Below, piece after piece: positions 28,185 to 28,399 of a stretch of DNA of 28,399 bases. This stretch comes from Chara braunii. Its lineage: Eukaryota > Streptophyta > Charophyceae > Charales > Characeae. The stretch lies in assembly GCA_003427395.1 (NCBI GenBank), contig BFEA01000016.1, positions 4,303,403 through 4,331,801 of the forward strand. Direction: 5' to 3'. A program made the position numbers and the translations under genes. The notes under the pieces are model-generated. The model worked only from the letters and a program-made list of their open reading frames with translations, did not search any database and had not been told where the DNA came from. How positions within the stretch are numbered: the first letter of the stretch is position 1; the number at the start of each line of letters is the position of its first letter.

Positions 28185-28399
28185 GTAAGCGCTCGGTCGC
28201 CCGCTCATCCCTTGTACACCCCATGCACGTTGCCCAAGGGCCTCTGCCTCAACCCTCGGCTATGGCTGCCCTGCGTACAAGCTTCCCTCACGCAGCTTCT
28301 TCCCAGCGCCCTGCAAGTGAAACGGTATTCACCAATTCGTGGTAGCTGAGGTAGATCCCAGGGCTCGATCCCTAGTTCCCCAACTTACCTGTGTACAAT

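Overview
The window looks like non-coding, transposon-rich nuclear DNA of a eukaryote, most likely a green plant or streptophyte alga. The main reasons are a chromovirus-type Ty3/gypsy element whose primer-binding site resembles the plant initiator-Met tRNA PBS (TGGTATCRRAG), a LINE remnant with a C-terminal Cys/His module, many triplet microsatellites, and no operon or Shine-Dalgarno organisation. A Characeae-like genome would fit, but this is a guess that only a database search could settle. I recognise no complete, intact host gene.

Layout. 1-500 is T/C-rich low complexity. 505-951 (minus) is an RGG/acidic ORF of unknown function. 1140-3150 holds purine-rich and TTA-rich repeats, including two diverged copies of one repeat block. 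3154-3699 is an unrecognised charged ORF. 3700-6900 has no recognisable gene but carries a 13/26-bp minisatellite at 5283-5446. 6946-9144 is the most interesting non-transposon part: a small ATG-started ORF (6946-7191), a diverged relative of its C-terminal half (8089-8277), CAATCAG-type repeats, and an ORF family member (8506-9144) broken by one TAG, followed by a poly(A) signal. 9640-9996 has a 37-bp GC-rich minisatellite, a good TATA box and a possible short first exon. 10140-11800 is microsatellite and polypurine/polypyrimidine DNA.

11815-24336 is dominated by one compound structure: LTR (truncated) - internal copy A - LTR - internal copy B - LTR. This is two tandem copies of one chromovirus-like Ty3/gypsy element sharing the central LTR. 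Both copies carry gag, protease, RNase H, integrase and a chromodomain-like tail in order. Both lack the whole reverse transcriptase core at the same point, and both share the same premature stops and the same ruined protease active site. They therefore descend from one already defective ancestor. Copy A later lost the integrase zinc-binding region (about 419 bp). Copy B was interrupted at 19999-21086 by a tandem dimer of another repeat, here called R1, which is also present at 11815-12431 on the other strand.

24337-26318 contains a degraded LINE C-terminus with a nested 95-bp A-tailed insertion flanked by 20-bp target-site duplications. 26326-27051 is a GC-rich open frame with hairpins and a 17-bp repeat. 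The last 1.3 kb has one unrecognised ORF and a possible first exon with a strong splice donor at 28184/28185.
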